DNA of 64,000 bases from a virus: positions 1-64,000 of IMG/VR virus record IMGVR_UViG_3300031364_000001; one strand, 5' to 3'. Position 1 is the stretch's first letter; each line of letters starts with the position of its first letter. Under the pieces are notes generated by a model. The model was not told where the DNA came from. It worked only from the letters and a program-made list of their open reading frames with translations, and searched no databases. A program made the translations under genes and the position numbers. Positions 14,257-23,834 of this stretch are shown in pieces.

Positions 14257-14631
14257 TTATACCTCTATTAGATCAAGTTCTTCTTGTATCATTGCTTTTT
14301 CAATATCATCAAATATTTTTTTATAGTTATTTTTTGCTTCTTCTTTACCAAATACAAAATCCGGATCATTTTTAGATTTTAATAATAATTCATTTTTAAA
14401 TTTTTCTTTATTTTCTTTAAATATTATTTCTGTTGTTTTTTTAATTATTATTTTATTTTCAATATCATAAACTGCATTATATTTAATATTATCAATAATT
14501 TCTGGATAATTTTTTTTTGTTAAAATAAATGTATTATCATTTAATTCTAATTCTTCTCCTGAAATAGATAATATTTTTCTTAAATTAATATTATCTAAAT
14601 ATGGCTTATTATCAATTTTTATATATGTCAT
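14257..14631 (-). CDS. Hypothetical protein after tail fibre, possible fibre assembly factor
   Basis: 124 aa, SD GGAGAG. N-terminal beta-rich part (YIKIDNKPYLDNINLRKILSI), C-terminal acidic helices. Position directly downstream of the fibre gene is where tail-fibre assembly chaperones lie; no sequence motif confirms it. Confidence 0.45.
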   Translation of the reverse strand: MTYIKIDNKPYLDNINLRKILSISGEELELNDNTFILTKKNYPEIIDNIKYNAVYDIENKIIIKKTTEIIFKENKEKFKNELLLKSKNDPDFVFGKEEAKNNYKKIFDDIEKAMIQEELDLIEV

Positions 14632-14643
14632 TTTTTCTCTCCT

Positions 14644-16074
14644 TTATGCTTTAAATTGTAATTGCTGATTAATATACCAATCCTGTGTGGTAATATCTAT
14701 TGCAATTGCATTATCTTGCGTATATGTAATACCCCCGCCATTTGTTTGTCTTTTTATTGAATTTAAATCCACCTGAAATATGGTTTCTCCTCTTGACGCA
14801 GCTGTTGCTGACCCACAAAGCGGAATAAAAGAATTATTGTCTGTGCCGTCTGTAGAAATAGAATATTTATATTCTATATCAATAATATTTATTCCAAAAT
14901 TATGATAAAAATTATAATCAACGTTTTTTGATGCCCCTGTTCCTTCATCTACATCTGCTGTATCAGAATTTGCAGCCGTTAATGTTGCCCCGTCTGTGAA
15001 AACACCTGTTCCACCCGTAATATTATAAAAATATAATGTTCCTGCAGCGCCTGTGCCACCTGAATCATAAATACAAGTTACAGTAGTTGTACCATCAGAA
15101 AAGGTCATGCCCGACCAATCTACTGCTGCTGATTTATTATCATATGTTACACCATTTCCCATTTCTACACCTGTATAATCATTTCTGTTTTGATATCCTA
15201 TTGTTAATATTGTCATCCCCGACATTTTCCAATCAATCCCATTATTGAAATATCTGAATCCATCACCTTTTGAATAAATTGGATTTCCAGATATTTGCCG
15301 TCCTTTATATCTTACTTTTTCACTACCTTCGGCATCAACCCAAACAAGACCTTCATTTGTGGCTTCATGTTCTATATCATACCACTTTCCAATATTATCG
15401 GCTATTGTTGGAAGTGTAATTGTAATAACTCCATATTGTGCCGCTGTATTACATTTAACTAATATTTTTGTACCTGATATTATTGTATCTGCAATAACAT
15501 AATCAGCAGTAACTTCAATAATTCCTTGTGCTGGTTTTGCTAATCCAGTCCAATCTGCACTAGAAGCAGTTCCAGTAGCAATATAAATATTATTATTTGA
15601 ACTATCTATAAAAGTTTGTCCTAAAAATGTTGGGGTGATCGTAGGTGCTGCTGTTCCCGTTAGTGTATAAGTAGAAAAAGTTCGTTTCACCCATGAAGCA
15701 CCATTCCAAATAAATGTAATTTCTGATCCAGGATATAATATTTCTAAATTTGGTAATCCTATTACATTTGCACTTGATCCAGATTCATTTCTGATTATAA
15801 TTTCTTTTGCATCTCCAAAACTTCCAGGAAATGTCATTGTACAATTTCCAGCAATTGTACAAATTAATAATTGTTTTCTAATAGTTGTACTAATTACATG
15901 AGTTGCCCCTGTTATTGCTACTACAAGCGGAGAATAATCAGATAATGTTTGTACATATTCTGCAATTTTTGCTTGTGAAACTGATTTATCTGTTGTAGAT
16001 TGTCTACAATGTATAATATCTGCCGGTGCAACTACTGTGGTTATTGGTAGATCGGTAATTGTGCGGTTAGCCAT
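14644..16074 (-). CDS. Tail fibre / receptor-binding protein
   Basis: 476 aa. The N terminus MANRTITDLPITTVVAPADI resembles the virion-attachment start of many fibre proteins (ITDLP...PAD). The rest is Gly/Ser/Thr/Ala-rich, beta-structured and hydrophobic-poor, without a chaperone domain that I can recognise. It follows the last baseplate gene. The C-terminal part (~290-476) would carry receptor binding. GC and codon use are higher than in early genes, as for the other structural genes here. Confidence 0.75.
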   Translation of the reverse strand: MANRTITDLPITTVVAPADIIHCRQSTTDKSVSQAKIAEYVQTLSDYSPLVVAITGATHVISTTIRKQLLICTIAGNCTMTFPGSFGDAKEIIIRNESGSSANVIGLPNLEILYPGSEITFIWNGASWVKRTFSTYTLTGTAAPTITPTFLGQTFIDSSNNNIYIATGTASSADWTGLAKPAQGIIEVTADYVIADTIISGTKILVKCNTAAQYGVITITLPTIADNIGKWYDIEHEATNEGLVWVDAEGSEKVRYKGRQISGNPIYSKGDGFRYFNNGIDWKMSGMTILTIGYQNRNDYTGVEMGNGVTYDNKSAAVDWSGMTFSDGTTTVTCIYDSGGTGAAGTLYFYNITGGTGVFTDGATLTAANSDTADVDEGTGASKNVDYNFYHNFGINIIDIEYKYSISTDGTDNNSFIPLCGSATAASRGETIFQVDLNSIKRQTNGGGITYTQDNAIAIDITTQDWYINQQLQFKA

Positions 16075-16092
16075 TTTGTCCTCCTAAATTTT

Positions 16093-16707
16093 TTAAGTTA
16101 CTATCATAAATTCGCCATCATCTAATTCTACAAATCCGCCATCATCAAGAATTAAATTATAAGCGATTAAAAGCCCTACTCCTGCTGGCAATACTTGATA
16201 TAATAAATCTTCTGCAATATCATCAGGTAGCCATAATATCATTGTACCACCATCATCAAGTTCCATTAAAAATCCATCATCAAGTTCTAAATCATATTCA
16301 AGATATAATCCGATATCTCCATCTTGCCATAATTGTATTTTTGCAGGGTATACTCCAACTAATTGTACATCCGTAGCATTATAAAGACTTATTGCAGTTT
16401 TTATAATAGCTTCTGGAGTTCCAGAACTGAAATTAATTTCTGCTTTTATTTTTAATAATGTTCTGTATGCTTCATCCATCCTGCCCTGTCTTTCTAATCC
16501 TAATATTTTACCAATAATATCTAAGGTTATTCCTTCTCCGTTTTCAATATCAAATTCTGTTATAAGTTCAAATATGGCTTGTTCTATTTTATTACATTCA
16601 TTTGCAAAAGCTTCTTGCCATAGTACAAAATTTGGCTTTTCTTTATATTGCTGTAAGAGTAAAGTATTAAAATCTTTATAATCAATATTTTGCACTATTT
16701 CAATCAT
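16093..16707 (-). CDS. Baseplate protein, gpI / DUF2612-like
   Basis: 204 aa. Begins with IEIVQNIDYKDFNTLLLQQYKEKP, then EGITLDIIGKILGLERQG..DEAYR..LKIKAEINFSSGTPEAII, the typical P2 gpI/DUF2612 core. The C-terminal part has repeated LDDG units (at least four) in a beta-rich stretch. It connects the baseplate wedge to the fibre; located between the gpJ-like and fibre genes as expected. Confidence 0.75.
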   Translation of the reverse strand: MIEIVQNIDYKDFNTLLLQQYKEKPNFVLWQEAFANECNKIEQAIFELITEFDIENGEGITLDIIGKILGLERQGRMDEAYRTLLKIKAEINFSSGTPEAIIKTAISLYNATDVQLVGVYPAKIQLWQDGDIGLYLEYDLELDDGFLMELDDGGTMILWLPDDIAEDLLYQVLPAGVGLLIAYNLILDDGGFVELDDGEFMIVT

Positions 16708-16719
16708 TTATATTTCTCC

Positions 16720-18180
16720 TTATGGTTTTAATGTTACATCAATTCTGTCAGTAGAAAAAATTGCAATTTGCCTGTCTGATATTGTTACATTTGTTGCTGA
16801 TGGAGTATACGGAGTAAATGGTAACGCGGTATCACTATCTAATAATATTTCAACTTCATCTATTCCAGGAATTTCATATACTGGTACTATTAATCTTTGT
16901 CTAATTACATCTACTCCTACTGTTATATTAGTTGTGAGCAGACTCCAAGCAATTATTGCTTCTTTAATTAATTCATCACCATTTGCAGGATAATTTTCTT
17001 CCGTATTAAAATTTCTTTGAACTTCTACATAAATATATACGTCTTCAGGTCTCGAAAATTCAATAACTTGGTCATGTCCTAAACTATCTTGGATTGTAAT
17101 TCCTGCTCCCCCATTTACATTACCAAAAGTTTCAATTCCTGCTGGCATTCTAGTCCATATCTCTTGTGCTACATCTGCATCAGTGCCACCAGAAACTACT
17201 ACTTCAAAACTATGTTCTGGTCTACCTTCTCCATCAACTGCATCTGTTCTATTTGAAAAGACATTACAAGTTATTACACTAGCAACGTTATTAAGTATTG
17301 CTGATCTAATACTTTCATCTGTTGCATTACCCGAAATGATTGCTTGCTCTCTTCTAATTCTAAATTCTTCATCCGTTTCAACTTCACGTCCGGTAGTACC
17401 AGCTGATAAATTTTCTACACTATCCCAACCACTTACAGGAGTTACTATTTCAGTTAATGAATTTGCAGGAAGTATTTGAGTTCCGATAGTATCACAAGTA
17501 AAATTTCCACCTGAAGCTAATGTTACAATTTCCAAATCTCCTGTAACATCAAAATTAAAATCCAAATCAGCATCTAATAATGTTAATTGTTCGGAAGCTA
17601 CTGAGGCAGTTCCTAACCAAGTACCTGCTGTTATAAGAGTTTCAATTTCATCTAATACATCTGTTATAGAATCTCCACCATTTGCAACATAATCATAATT
17701 AGTAGAATCTATTGTTACTCTATAAGTATTTCCAGGAGTTAATGTAGTGATTTCTATTACTCCTTTTCTTGCAGCAACTTTCGAGATTGTTATAGTTTCA
17801 TTGAGTTCAAAATTAACAATAGCAGAAGATTTTTTAGCTTTTTTGCTCGCTAAAATTATAGTTCCTTCATCTCCATATAATAGAACATTAGTAACTGCTG
17901 TATATGTGGCAGGAAGTCTAGTAATAGCATTTTCAATAGCAATATTATCTAAACTAACACCGGTTGCTTGATCTGGATTTCTACAATTATATGTTTCTTC
18001 CAATGCATCCCAAAGTTCAGAAAGCATTTTGGATTTTAATCCAATATCTTGTCCAAATGCTCCAGATTCATCAAGATCAATATCATTACCCCAAATTTGT
18101 TTATAAGAAGTTTCCAAATTAGTTTTTATTTCTGCTAATGTTGGTTTTACAAAACCTGCATTGGTTATATATGCCCCCAT
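16720..18180 (-). CDS. Baseplate J-like wedge protein
   Basis: 486 aa. N terminus GAYITNAGFVKPTLAEIKTNLE...IWGNDIDLDESGAFGQDIGLKSKMLSELWDALEE is the gpJ/Mu gp47 pattern. Later ETDEEFRIRREQAII and the VTxCxVFxN region are typical of the baseplate J core. The insertion about residues 120-215 (repeat of short beta units) looks like an extra domain. Forms the wedge that clamps the hub before contraction. Confidence 0.9.
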   Translation of the reverse strand: MGAYITNAGFVKPTLAEIKTNLETSYKQIWGNDIDLDESGAFGQDIGLKSKMLSELWDALEETYNCRNPDQATGVSLDNIAIENAITRLPATYTAVTNVLLYGDEGTIILASKKAKKSSAIVNFELNETITISKVAARKGVIEITTLTPGNTYRVTIDSTNYDYVANGGDSITDVLDEIETLITAGTWLGTASVASEQLTLLDADLDFNFDVTGDLEIVTLASGGNFTCDTIGTQILPANSLTEIVTPVSGWDSVENLSAGTTGREVETDEEFRIRREQAIISGNATDESIRSAILNNVASVITCNVFSNRTDAVDGEGRPEHSFEVVVSGGTDADVAQEIWTRMPAGIETFGNVNGGAGITIQDSLGHDQVIEFSRPEDVYIYVEVQRNFNTEENYPANGDELIKEAIIAWSLLTTNITVGVDVIRQRLIVPVYEIPGIDEVEILLDSDTALPFTPYTPSATNVTISDRQIAIFSTDRIDVTLKP

Positions 18181-18192
18181 AATATCTCCTTA

Positions 18193-18561
18193 TTATATTG
18201 AATAAGTTCCTTCTACTGTTTCTCCATCATTTGCTTTTACATTAAATTCTACAGAAAAAGTTCTTAATGCAGAATCATAAACAGTTTCAAATTTTATAAT
18301 TTCTATAATTTCATCTATCAATTTTATTTGCCTTAATAATATTGTATTTATTAAATTTAAATCTGGATTTTTAGTAAATATTTTTTCAAAATATGGAATA
18401 CCACCTTCAAAATTTAAAAACCATTCTCCATAAAAATAAGACAATAAGTTTTCTATTTTCTGACTTACAAATTCAGTTAATGTACTTGTAAGTCTTAAAT
18501 TTTTATCTGTTGTAAGAGTTAAATCTTTAGTTGTTTCATCTAAATATAAATTTTTACTCAT
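18193..18561 (-). CDS. Baseplate wedge protein, gp25/gpW-like
   Basis: 122 aa. LYLDETTKDLTLTTDKNLRLTSTLTEFVSQKIENLLSYFYGEWFLNFEGGIPYFEKIF..., then a short beta end, as in T4 gp25 and P2 gpW, or the related DUF2634 group. The conserved E-W-x-x-x-x-x-x-G-I-P region is present. Sits next to the gpJ-like gene. Confidence 0.8.
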   Translation of the reverse strand: MSKNLYLDETTKDLTLTTDKNLRLTSTLTEFVSQKIENLLSYFYGEWFLNFEGGIPYFEKIFTKNPDLNLINTILLRQIKLIDEIIEIIKFETVYDSALRTFSVEFNVKANDGETVEGTYSI

Positions 18562-18930
18562 TTAATTGCCTTTTACCTTAGTTTGTCCCGCAGAGGTAAT
18601 TTGTACAGATGCAGTAAAAGATGTGCTATCAAATGGAAATACACTATTCTGCATAGGTATTGAAATTCCTGTTGCTAAATCATTTTCTAATAATACTAAA
18701 TCATTTTCTACTTTTACTTTTGCTGCTGTATTTGTAAACGTCCCTGTTGCTGTACTTGTTTGTTGATATGTACCAGAACTACATCCTGTTAATTGCACAT
18801 TAACTGTTCCCTTATATACATAACTTCCACCTGCTTTTACTTTTGTGCTAGGAGAAGATGTTATAATCGCAGTTCCGGGAGTTACTCCAGAAATTGTTAA
18901 TGTGCAACCTTGTACAGCAATATATTGCAT
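18562..18930 (-). CDS. Possible PAAR-like spike-tip or small baseplate protein
   Basis: 122 aa, beta-rich, GC-higher, rich in Gly/Thr/Ser: QYIAVQGCTLTISGVTPGTAIITS...GGSYVYKGTVNVQLTGCSSG. Lies between the spike and the wedge, the place where PAAR/gp5.4-like tips are found. The family fit is tentative. Two Cys residues could hold metal. Confidence 0.45.
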   Translation of the reverse strand: MQYIAVQGCTLTISGVTPGTAIITSSPSTKVKAGGSYVYKGTVNVQLTGCSSGTYQQTSTATGTFTNTAAKVKVENDLVLLENDLATGISIPMQNSVFPFDSTSFTASVQITSAGQTKVKGN

Positions 18931-19607
18931 TATTGACTAACCTCCAAATTACTATTAATTGTCACTACGGTAGTAGACATATCTATTTCATTATTATTAG
19001 CATCTGTTATATTTATTCCAGTAGCTGTCATTTCTACTATATTTCCATTAGCATCTTCAATAGTAATTCCGTTTGTACCATCTAAACTTATTTTATTTCC
19101 TGATTTATCTTCTATATATATTTCATTTGTATCTTTTACTATATTAATTTTTGAATCTTGAAAAATTAACCAAAAATCGTCATCATTATCTGGTGCATCG
19201 GGCAAATTTTTAAAACTCCAAAGTCCAGGAATACAAATACAATCAGATAAATCAAATTTATTCAAATCATCTGCATCTTTTGCATTATTAGTATCATTTA
19301 ATAAAAAGTTACCAATAGAACTTTCTGCAAATAATAATAAGCATCCATCATTTTTATTTAATGGAAATAAAAAATTAAAATTTTTTGTGCTAGGAAATAT
19401 TACAGGTACATTTTTAATTGGATCAATTTCTATAATTTGATTATGTACATTTCTTAATTTTATCATCGGCTTTACTTCTGCTTTTCGAGTATCATGTCCA
19501 TCATAACTTACAAATTGTCCTGGAAGTATAGTATGAACACCATCCATTTTATTTGAAAAAAATAAATTTAAAACTTCTGATAAATCAAGTTTTTCGTCTA
19601 TATTCAT
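18930..19607 (-). CDS. Baseplate spike protein, gpV/Gp138-like
   Basis: 225 aa. N-terminal OB-fold-like part (GQFVSYDGHDTRKAEVKPMIKL..., PVIFPSTKNFNFLFPLNKNDGCLLLF) matches the Gp138/gpV type. The C terminus has short repeated beta units (SGNKISLDGTNGITI, ANGNIVEMTATGINI, ANNNEIDMSTTVVTI), a trimeric beta-helix needle. Pierces the outer membrane, consistent with a Gram-negative host. Confidence 0.8.
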   Translation of the reverse strand: MNIDEKLDLSEVLNLFFSNKMDGVHTILPGQFVSYDGHDTRKAEVKPMIKLRNVHNQIIEIDPIKNVPVIFPSTKNFNFLFPLNKNDGCLLLFAESSIGNFLLNDTNNAKDADDLNKFDLSDCICIPGLWSFKNLPDAPDNDDDFWLIFQDSKINIVKDTNEIYIEDKSGNKISLDGTNGITIEDANGNIVEMTATGINITDANNNEIDMSTTVVTINSNLEVSQ

Positions 19608-20473
19608 TCTATTACCTCTATTCTACAACCAAAATCAGAACCGCCAAAATTATCACCAATAAAATTAACTTTTTCTACTATAAATAATCCATTAACATTT
19701 GAACTTTTTAATTTTATTAACGTATTAGGTTTAATTTTAGCATTCATTAAACTCACGGCAGCATATCTTTTTTTTACTTTATCATTATTACTACTATTTG
19801 TAGTATCCTCTTTACTATTATCTGTTATTTCTTCTACTTCTCCAATTAATCCATTTTGAGGAGTTAGATTAACTATTCCAAAAGTAGAAGTTTGCTCTCC
19901 TAATTTATAGATAACCATTTCATTACTGTCAAAATAAATTCCTACTCCATTCACTTTTAATATATTACTTATATTTTTCATTACATCTTTTATTAAACCA
20001 CTAAAAACTTTTGCATTATTCATATAAATATCAGAACAATTTTGTAATCCATTTACAGTAATCCCTAATATTCCTATAATGTCATTAATTACCATACTAA
20101 TCGGAATGCCTTCTTTATAAGCATTATTAATAGTTAATTTATATATATTTTTTTTATTTGTTCCATAATCATTTGCTATTATTTCAGTTACCCATTCTGT
20201 TTTAGTTTTTTTACTATGCACATCAAAAATAACCCCATTAAAAATTATCCCCGTTTCTTCATCTTCATAACCAGCTTTTAATATTATATTATTATCAACT
20301 TTTAATATTTTATCCCTAGTTTCTTTACTTGTATTATAAATTTTAAAATGTGCAGTATTACTTTCTATTTTATAACTTCTATCAATATCAAATTCTACAT
20401 TTAGATTTGATATTTCTAATCCGAGTCCATTATTTTTACCTACTATTAAATTTACTATTCTACCTGATGCCAT
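19604..20473 (-). CDS. Baseplate hub protein, gp44/gpP-like
   Basis: ATG at 20473 is preferred (GGTGGG upstream); a TTG at 20479 in the same frame is possible. 289 aa. NVEFDIDRSYKIESNTAHFKIYNTSKETRDKI and later INDIIGILGI..., NISNILKVNGVGIYFDSN fit the hub fold that surrounds the spike, seen in Mu gp44 and P2 gpD. It overlaps both neighbours, as is usual in this operon. Confidence 0.75.
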   Translation of the reverse strand: MASGRIVNLIVGKNNGLGLEISNLNVEFDIDRSYKIESNTAHFKIYNTSKETRDKILKVDNNIILKAGYEDEETGIIFNGVIFDVHSKKTKTEWVTEIIANDYGTNKKNIYKLTINNAYKEGIPISMVINDIIGILGITVNGLQNCSDIYMNNAKVFSGLIKDVMKNISNILKVNGVGIYFDSNEMVIYKLGEQTSTFGIVNLTPQNGLIGEVEEITDNSKEDTTNSSNNDKVKKRYAAVSLMNAKIKPNTLIKLKSSNVNGLFIVEKVNFIGDNFGGSDFGCRIEVIE

Positions 20474-20822
20474 TCGCAACCCACCATTCTAAAAGTTCAG
20501 CTTGTGTAATATAAAATAAGTCATAGTATACACCTAAATTATCATAATTTAATTCATTTATATTTATATCATCACTAATTTTTAATATTATTAAATCTCC
20601 TAATACTTCTGGAAATAATGCTTTATGTCTCCATAATAACGGATAATTTTTTATTAATTTTATTCCATTTAATTCATAATTTGCAGTTTTTAATCTTAAC
20701 ATCCAACTTTCAGCACGTGTATTATATACTAATCTTATTTCTGTGTTTACATTTTCAAGGTCAATATTCATAGTAAAATCTGCGGATAAATCTTTGAAAT
20801 TAGAAGGTATTTGTATTGCCAT
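20460..20822 (-). CDS. Small baseplate protein, plug-like
   Basis: 120 aa, SD GGAGGTC. NTEIRLVYNTRAESWMLRLKTANYELNGIKLIKNYPLLWRHK...GDLIILKISDD..INELNYDNLGVYYDLFYITQ has the layout of the small baseplate plug domain known from cyanophage Pam3-like particles. Partner of the hub. Family identity from memory only. Confidence 0.55.
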   Translation of the reverse strand: MAIQIPSNFKDLSADFTMNIDLENVNTEIRLVYNTRAESWMLRLKTANYELNGIKLIKNYPLLWRHKALFPEVLGDLIILKISDDININELNYDNLGVYYDLFYITQAELLEWWVANGIR

Positions 20823-21397
20823 TAAAATTGACCTCCATAAGTAAATGATGATATATTTGCATTATTCCCTTGTTGTTTTCCTACATTTTTATTTGGTGAA
20901 GATTGTTTATTTTGTGTTGTTTTTGTATTTTGTAAATTAACAGTAGCTCCAATACTAACTTCAGACAATTTTACCTTATTAAATTCTTGAAATGCAATAT
21001 CACAAACCAAACTTTCTCCAGAGCTCGCATCTCTATTTATATTTATGCTTGTAATTGCAACACCTTCGTACACTTTTAATATTGTATATATATCAACAAG
21101 TTCTTTTTTTTTCCATAAATCTCTTAAAGTATCATAAGCAAGTTGTGCTTTATTTTCAAAGATTACGCCATCAAAAATATTAAAATTAGTAATAAATCCT
21201 GTAACCGTACCTGATTCTAATTCGTTTTGTATATGATCTGAAACATCAGCACCATCTTCTACATTATATTTAGTTACTGAATTTTGCATAGAATGTCCTT
21301 CTGCTAATTCAAGATCAAAAGTTAATATCCCTACTCCAGTTTCATTATTATTAATTCCATAAGTTCTATTTTTATAAAATAAAAAACTATTACCCAT
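20822..21397 (-). CDS. Dit-like baseplate/tail adaptor protein
   Basis: 191 aa. N-terminal beta-rich part (SFLFYKNRTYGINN...GVGILTFDLELAEGHSMQNSVTKYNVEDGADVSDHI...GTVTGFITNF) matches the Dit-like N-terminal fold, which forms the ring at the end of the tube. The Gln/Asn-rich tail (residues ~155-191) is disordered. Sits between the tape measure and hub genes. Confidence 0.65.
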   Translation of the reverse strand: MGNSFLFYKNRTYGINNNETGVGILTFDLELAEGHSMQNSVTKYNVEDGADVSDHIQNELESGTVTGFITNFNIFDGVIFENKAQLAYDTLRDLWKKKELVDIYTILKVYEGVAITSININRDASSGESLVCDIAFQEFNKVKLSEVSIGATVNLQNTKTTQNKQSSPNKNVGKQQGNNANISSFTYGGQF

Positions 21398-23118
21398 TAT
21401 AAGCCCCCATTTTCAATTAGAACTTTTTTTAATTGAAGATTAAATAATGTTCCGGCTGCGTTTGCTATTTGTCTATTACTATTTTGACTTCCTGGAGTTC
21501 CACCTTGTAGATTTATATTAGTGTCCATATTTATATTTTGTGTTTTTTGATTATTATTTGTAGTTGAGACTATTTCTTTTACTACATCTTTTTGTGTTTT
21601 TTTTCCTTTATCTCCTGTAAAAAAACCAACTACATTATTATATAAGTCAATAGCTTCTTGCAAAAACCCTGTAAAAAGACCTTTGAAAAAGTCTACTAAA
21701 TTAAACCATAATTGTTTTATAGCTTCTATAGGATGTGTAAATAGATAAATAATCCATTCACTAATACCAGAAAAAATTGACTTTATATTTTCTTTAAAAT
21801 TTTTAAAAAAGTCTATAATTTTTTTCCAGTTCTTTATGATTGTTAAAGGCAACCATAAAAAAGGCATAAATATAGAAATTACATTTTTAAATACCATTAT
21901 TCCTTGCCATAGAAGTTTAAAAAATTCTACTATCTTTTTTCTAAATTTTACTATAATTACAGTTATTGCAATGATAACAGCAATTAATGCAGCAACCCCC
22001 ATTATTATTACTCCGATCGGATTTGCCGTTAAAGCAAAATTTAAAGCCCATTGTGCAGCAGTCCATATTCCTTTTGCTTTTGCAATCATAAAAATAATTT
22101 TAATAAATTGTAAAAACTTTCCAAGTACCATAGCAGCCATTAATACTTTCTGTGCTATTATTACTGCATAAGTTGCAACTTCCCAAACAACCATAGCGGC
22201 TGCAATTGCAAGAATTACTTTTCCTAAAGGAGAAGAAATAATCCAAAACATTGCCTTACCAAGAACAGCTAATATATTTACTATACCAAATAAAACTTCA
22301 CCTAATTTAGTAAATGTTTCAATTAGTTTTTCTTTATTAGCTTCTGCCCATTTTTCTCCTTGTTCGATCATCTCTCTTACTTTATTCACTAATTTTGTCA
22401 TTATTGGTAAGAAAAAAGCACCGACTGTAGTAAAAAAATCCTCAATTCTAGCTTTCATTATTTTCATAGAATTTGCATAACCATCGGAAGTTCTTATAAA
22501 ATCCCCCATTGCATCAGCAGAATCTAATTGAACTTTTTCTAAAATTAACATTGCTCTGCTCTGTCTATCTAATACCCCATTAACAAGTTTTATTCCTCTT
22601 GCTTCAGCCATTGCTTTTAGAGTTGTATCAGAAATATCAACTCCGTATTTTCTCATTGGGAGAGCCATTCCTGCTATACCTGATTTTAGCGCTTCTAAAA
22701 CTTCTGCCGTAGGTGCATCATTGAATGACCCCAAATCAACACCTAATTTATTAAAAGCTGCTGATAATCCCAGAGCTTCTTTTCTTCCTATACCCATTGG
22801 TACAAGAAAATCTTGAAATGCACTTAATGCTTCTGTTGCCTCTAATCTTGACATTCCATACATTTTATTTAATTCATCCCGCATTTTCATAGCTTCATCT
22901 ACAACACCTTGAAAAACAACTTTAAATTTACTCATTGATTCTTCCATGTGACTAGCTGTTGCTACTGAAAGAGCTGCCATTGCTCCAGCAGCAACCCCAG
23001 CTATTACACCAATACGCTTGATATTTTGTTTTAACTTATCAAATTTTTTATCGGCATCTTTAATATCACTATCTTTAACTTTGAAACCGATAAGATTTAT
23101 TAATTCTCTTATAACCAT
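21397..23118 (-). CDS. Tail tape measure protein
   Basis: 573 aa. N-terminal helical part (IRELINLIGFKVKDSDIKDADKKFDKLKQNIKRIG...), a glycine/alanine-rich middle with the MEESMSKFKVVF and GIGRKEALGLSAAFNKLGVD segments typical of tape measures, and several hydrophobic segments (roughly 285-380 and 410-430). At about 0.15 nm per residue this predicts a tail near 85 nm, short for a myovirus. The tail assembly chaperone genes lie just upstream. Confidence 0.85.
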   Translation of the reverse strand: MVIRELINLIGFKVKDSDIKDADKKFDKLKQNIKRIGVIAGVAAGAMAALSVATASHMEESMSKFKVVFQGVVDEAMKMRDELNKMYGMSRLEATEALSAFQDFLVPMGIGRKEALGLSAAFNKLGVDLGSFNDAPTAEVLEALKSGIAGMALPMRKYGVDISDTTLKAMAEARGIKLVNGVLDRQSRAMLILEKVQLDSADAMGDFIRTSDGYANSMKIMKARIEDFFTTVGAFFLPIMTKLVNKVREMIEQGEKWAEANKEKLIETFTKLGEVLFGIVNILAVLGKAMFWIISSPLGKVILAIAAAMVVWEVATYAVIIAQKVLMAAMVLGKFLQFIKIIFMIAKAKGIWTAAQWALNFALTANPIGVIIMGVAALIAVIIAITVIIVKFRKKIVEFFKLLWQGIMVFKNVISIFMPFLWLPLTIIKNWKKIIDFFKNFKENIKSIFSGISEWIIYLFTHPIEAIKQLWFNLVDFFKGLFTGFLQEAIDLYNNVVGFFTGDKGKKTQKDVVKEIVSTTNNNQKTQNINMDTNINLQGGTPGSQNSNRQIANAAGTLFNLQLKKVLIENGGL

Positions 23119-23307
23119 TTATTTTGTCCTATCAAGTTCTTGTCTATGAAATTCATTAATTGCATTTTCATAATCATCTTCCATATCTATAACTGCGTTA
23201 TAAATTTGCAAATCCTTAAAACTTAAATTATTCTCAAAAATAAGGAAATTAGAATTCTTTTTAACTGCCTTCCAGAATTCCCATTCATTTAAAATTTCCT
23301 CATTCAA
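23119..23307 (-). CDS. Tail assembly chaperone, C-terminal part (frame -1 or TTG start)
   Basis: 62 codons from TTG 23307, but the frame is open upstream and is the -1 frame of the 23331 gene. Preferred reading: ribosomes on the 23331-23801 gene shift back within TCC AAA ATG ATA CCA AAA G (about 23348-23362) to make a longer G-T-type fusion. The -1 product would continue SEGVLNRIGEVGQL into this segment. The slippery site is not canonical. Two-product chaperones are the rule upstream of tape measure genes. Confidence 0.5.
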   Translation of the reverse strand: MNEEILNEWEFWKAVKKNSNFLIFENNLSFKDLQIYNAVIDMEDDYENAINEFHRQELDRTK

Positions 23308-23330
23308 TTGTCCTACTTCACCTATACGGT

Positions 23331-23801
23331 TTAGGACTCCTTCACTTTTGGTATCATTTTGGACAAGATACCAGTTTCTAACCCGCCTCCACCCATCAAC
23401 TCGAAAAACAGGAAATTGTTAGCCCTCATTACTTCTATTAGTAATTTGTAAACTGCTAATGTTTTTCCTCTAAAAACAAAATCAAAGTCATCGTTTTTGT
23501 TTAATATAAAATTTGTTAATTTTCCATTAAGATTAATTTCTACTGTAGTTAATTCAAACATATCATTAATAAAAGACTCCAATGCTATCTCATCAATATT
23601 CGATAACGTTTTTTGAACCCCATTTATAATCTTACTAAAATCTATTTCAGTATCCAGACTTTTCATTCCTTCCAAAATAGATAACATTGGAGCAAGATAT
23701 GTTATTGTTCTTTTTTCTAATCTTAATGCTTTTCGTGCAGGGAATTGGTTTATAAAAAACTTCATTCCGTCAATCTCTTTTGTTATAGTTTTTAAATCCA
23801 C
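23331..23801 (-). CDS. Tail assembly chaperone (G-like)
   Basis: 156 aa. KTITKEIDGMKFFINQFPARKALRLEKRTITYLAPML and GKTLAVYKLLIEVMRANNFLFFELMGG look like the helical TAC family (RNAP-subunit-like annotations). It binds the tape measure during tail assembly. It ends beside the -1-frame ORF at 23119-23307, see that entry. Confidence 0.7.
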   Translation of the reverse strand: MDLKTITKEIDGMKFFINQFPARKALRLEKRTITYLAPMLSILEGMKSLDTEIDFSKIINGVQKTLSNIDEIALESFINDMFELTTVEINLNGKLTNFILNKNDDFDFVFRGKTLAVYKLLIEVMRANNFLFFELMGGGGLETGILSKMIPKVKES

Positions 23802-23834
23802 TATAATCCTCCTTTTTTAGGTTTTATTTTTTAA

